From DATBGO01 sp963695645 (GTDB lineage: Bacteria > Actinomycetota > Actinomycetes > Streptosporangiales > Streptosporangiaceae), in NCBI GenBank assembly GCA_963695645.1, contig CAVOHC010000013.1, positions 1 to 64,000 of the forward strand: a DNA stretch of 64,000 nt, read 5' to 3'. A program made the translations under genes and the position numbers. How positions within the stretch are numbered: position 1 is the stretch's first letter; each line of letters starts with the position of its first letter. The notes beneath the pieces were generated by a model. It was given only the letters and a program-made list of their open reading frames with translations. It searched no databases and was not told the DNA's origin. This document shows positions 63,710 through 64,000 of the stretch, piece by piece.

Positions 63710-64000
63710 TCATCACTCAGACACCTTTGCGGATCGGCCTGGTCGGTGGGGGAACCGACCTCCCGGCTACTACCGGGAGCACGGCGGCCGGGTCCTCGAT
63801 TCGCGCTCGACAAGTACGTTTACGTCATCGTGAAGCAGCGCTTCGACAACGACATCTACGTCAACTACTCCAAGAAGGAGATCGTCTCCCGCGTCGAGGA
63901 CCTCGAGCACGAACTCGTCCGGGAGGCCATGCAGATGACCGGCGTGGCGAGCGGGGTCGAGATCACCACCTCGCCGACATCCCGTCGGCGGGCTCCGGCC
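63706..64000 (+). pseudogene. hddA: HddA-like heptose 7-phosphate kinase, partial and frameshifted
   Basis: From ATG 63706: MIITQTPLRIGLVGGGTDLP, then after a shift near 63765 GYYREHGGRVLDSALDKYVY. DNDIYVNYSKKEIVSRVEDL and LEHELVREAMQMTGVASGVE follow, and the GHMP loop begins as ADIPSAGSG after another shift at the window edge. This is the start of a GHMP kinase of the HddA type, which phosphorylates heptose-7-phosphate at C1. The gene continues beyond 64000. Confidence 0.68.

Overview
The window is GC-rich DNA with actinobacterial gene content. It has a MoeA-like Glp next to moaC, mogA, rimJ and a SepX/GlpR-type divisome protein, an FmdB protein with a serine tail, and many GTG starts and 4-base ATGA/GTGA overlaps. 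I read it as a chromosomal segment of an Actinomycetota species, probably near Streptosporangiales. The order is a guess from gene style, not from a search.

Layout. (1) 1-8 kb is accessory and largely decayed. It holds broken MntP-type and cation-transporter genes, one broken and one intact VapBC-type module, a secreted phosphoesterase, a truncated Nudix gene, a frameshifted MobC with the start of a relaxase, an intact TetR/SnoaL pair with a double operator, and the 3-prime tail of a group II intron antisense behind tetR. (2) 8-16.4 kb is conserved core: tRNA-Ala, sepX/glpR, rimJ, mogA, moaC, glp, galU, 5-FCL, fmdB (with a CIRCE-like site), MTAP, a CBS protein and tRNA-Arg. (3) 16.5-19 kb has an alpha/beta hydrolase and a secreted propeller-like repeat protein. 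(4) 19.3-28.5 kb is an alpha-glucan region: GlgP, a repeat-rich coiled-coil protein on the other strand, a cyanobacterial-type GlgA and two GH57 proteins. (5) 28.6-30 kb has a frameshifted membrane SGNH hydrolase. (6) 30.8-48.1 kb is an exopolysaccharide locus: Ugd, GT4, AsnB, bi-domain oxidoreductase, heparinase II/III-like protein, two Wzz-like proteins, Wzy, GT4, and a Wzx flippase fused to TPRs. (7) 48.2-51.3 kb has a lipoprotein, a SCO1-like protein and a DoxX-like membrane protein. (8) 51.9-58.3 kb has further sugar genes: Gfo/Idh, epimerase, UDP-sugar dehydrogenase, NeuD-type acyltransferase, DegT aminotransferase and GT2. (9) 59.3-64 kb is a GDP-D-glycero-alpha-D-manno-heptose operon (GmhB, GmhA, GT4, SDR, HddC, HddA) that runs off the right edge.

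How they fit. Regions 6, 8 and 9 together look like a Wzx/Wzy-type surface polysaccharide factory. It would supply UDP-glucuronate-type, amino/acyl and heptose sugars, assemble them with several glycosyltransferases, flip with Wzx and polymerise with Wzy/Wzz. GalU in region 2 would feed Ugd.

Caveat. Many genes in regions 1, 6 (39.5-43.9 kb), 8 (51.9-55.2 kb) and 9 carry single-base frameshifts while family sequence continues in another frame. About 29 kb elsewhere is nearly clean. This could be real decay or patches of poor sequence; the bases alone do not decide it. The most novel single item is the flippase-TPR fusion. The glucan region and the intron tail behind tetR are the next most interesting.
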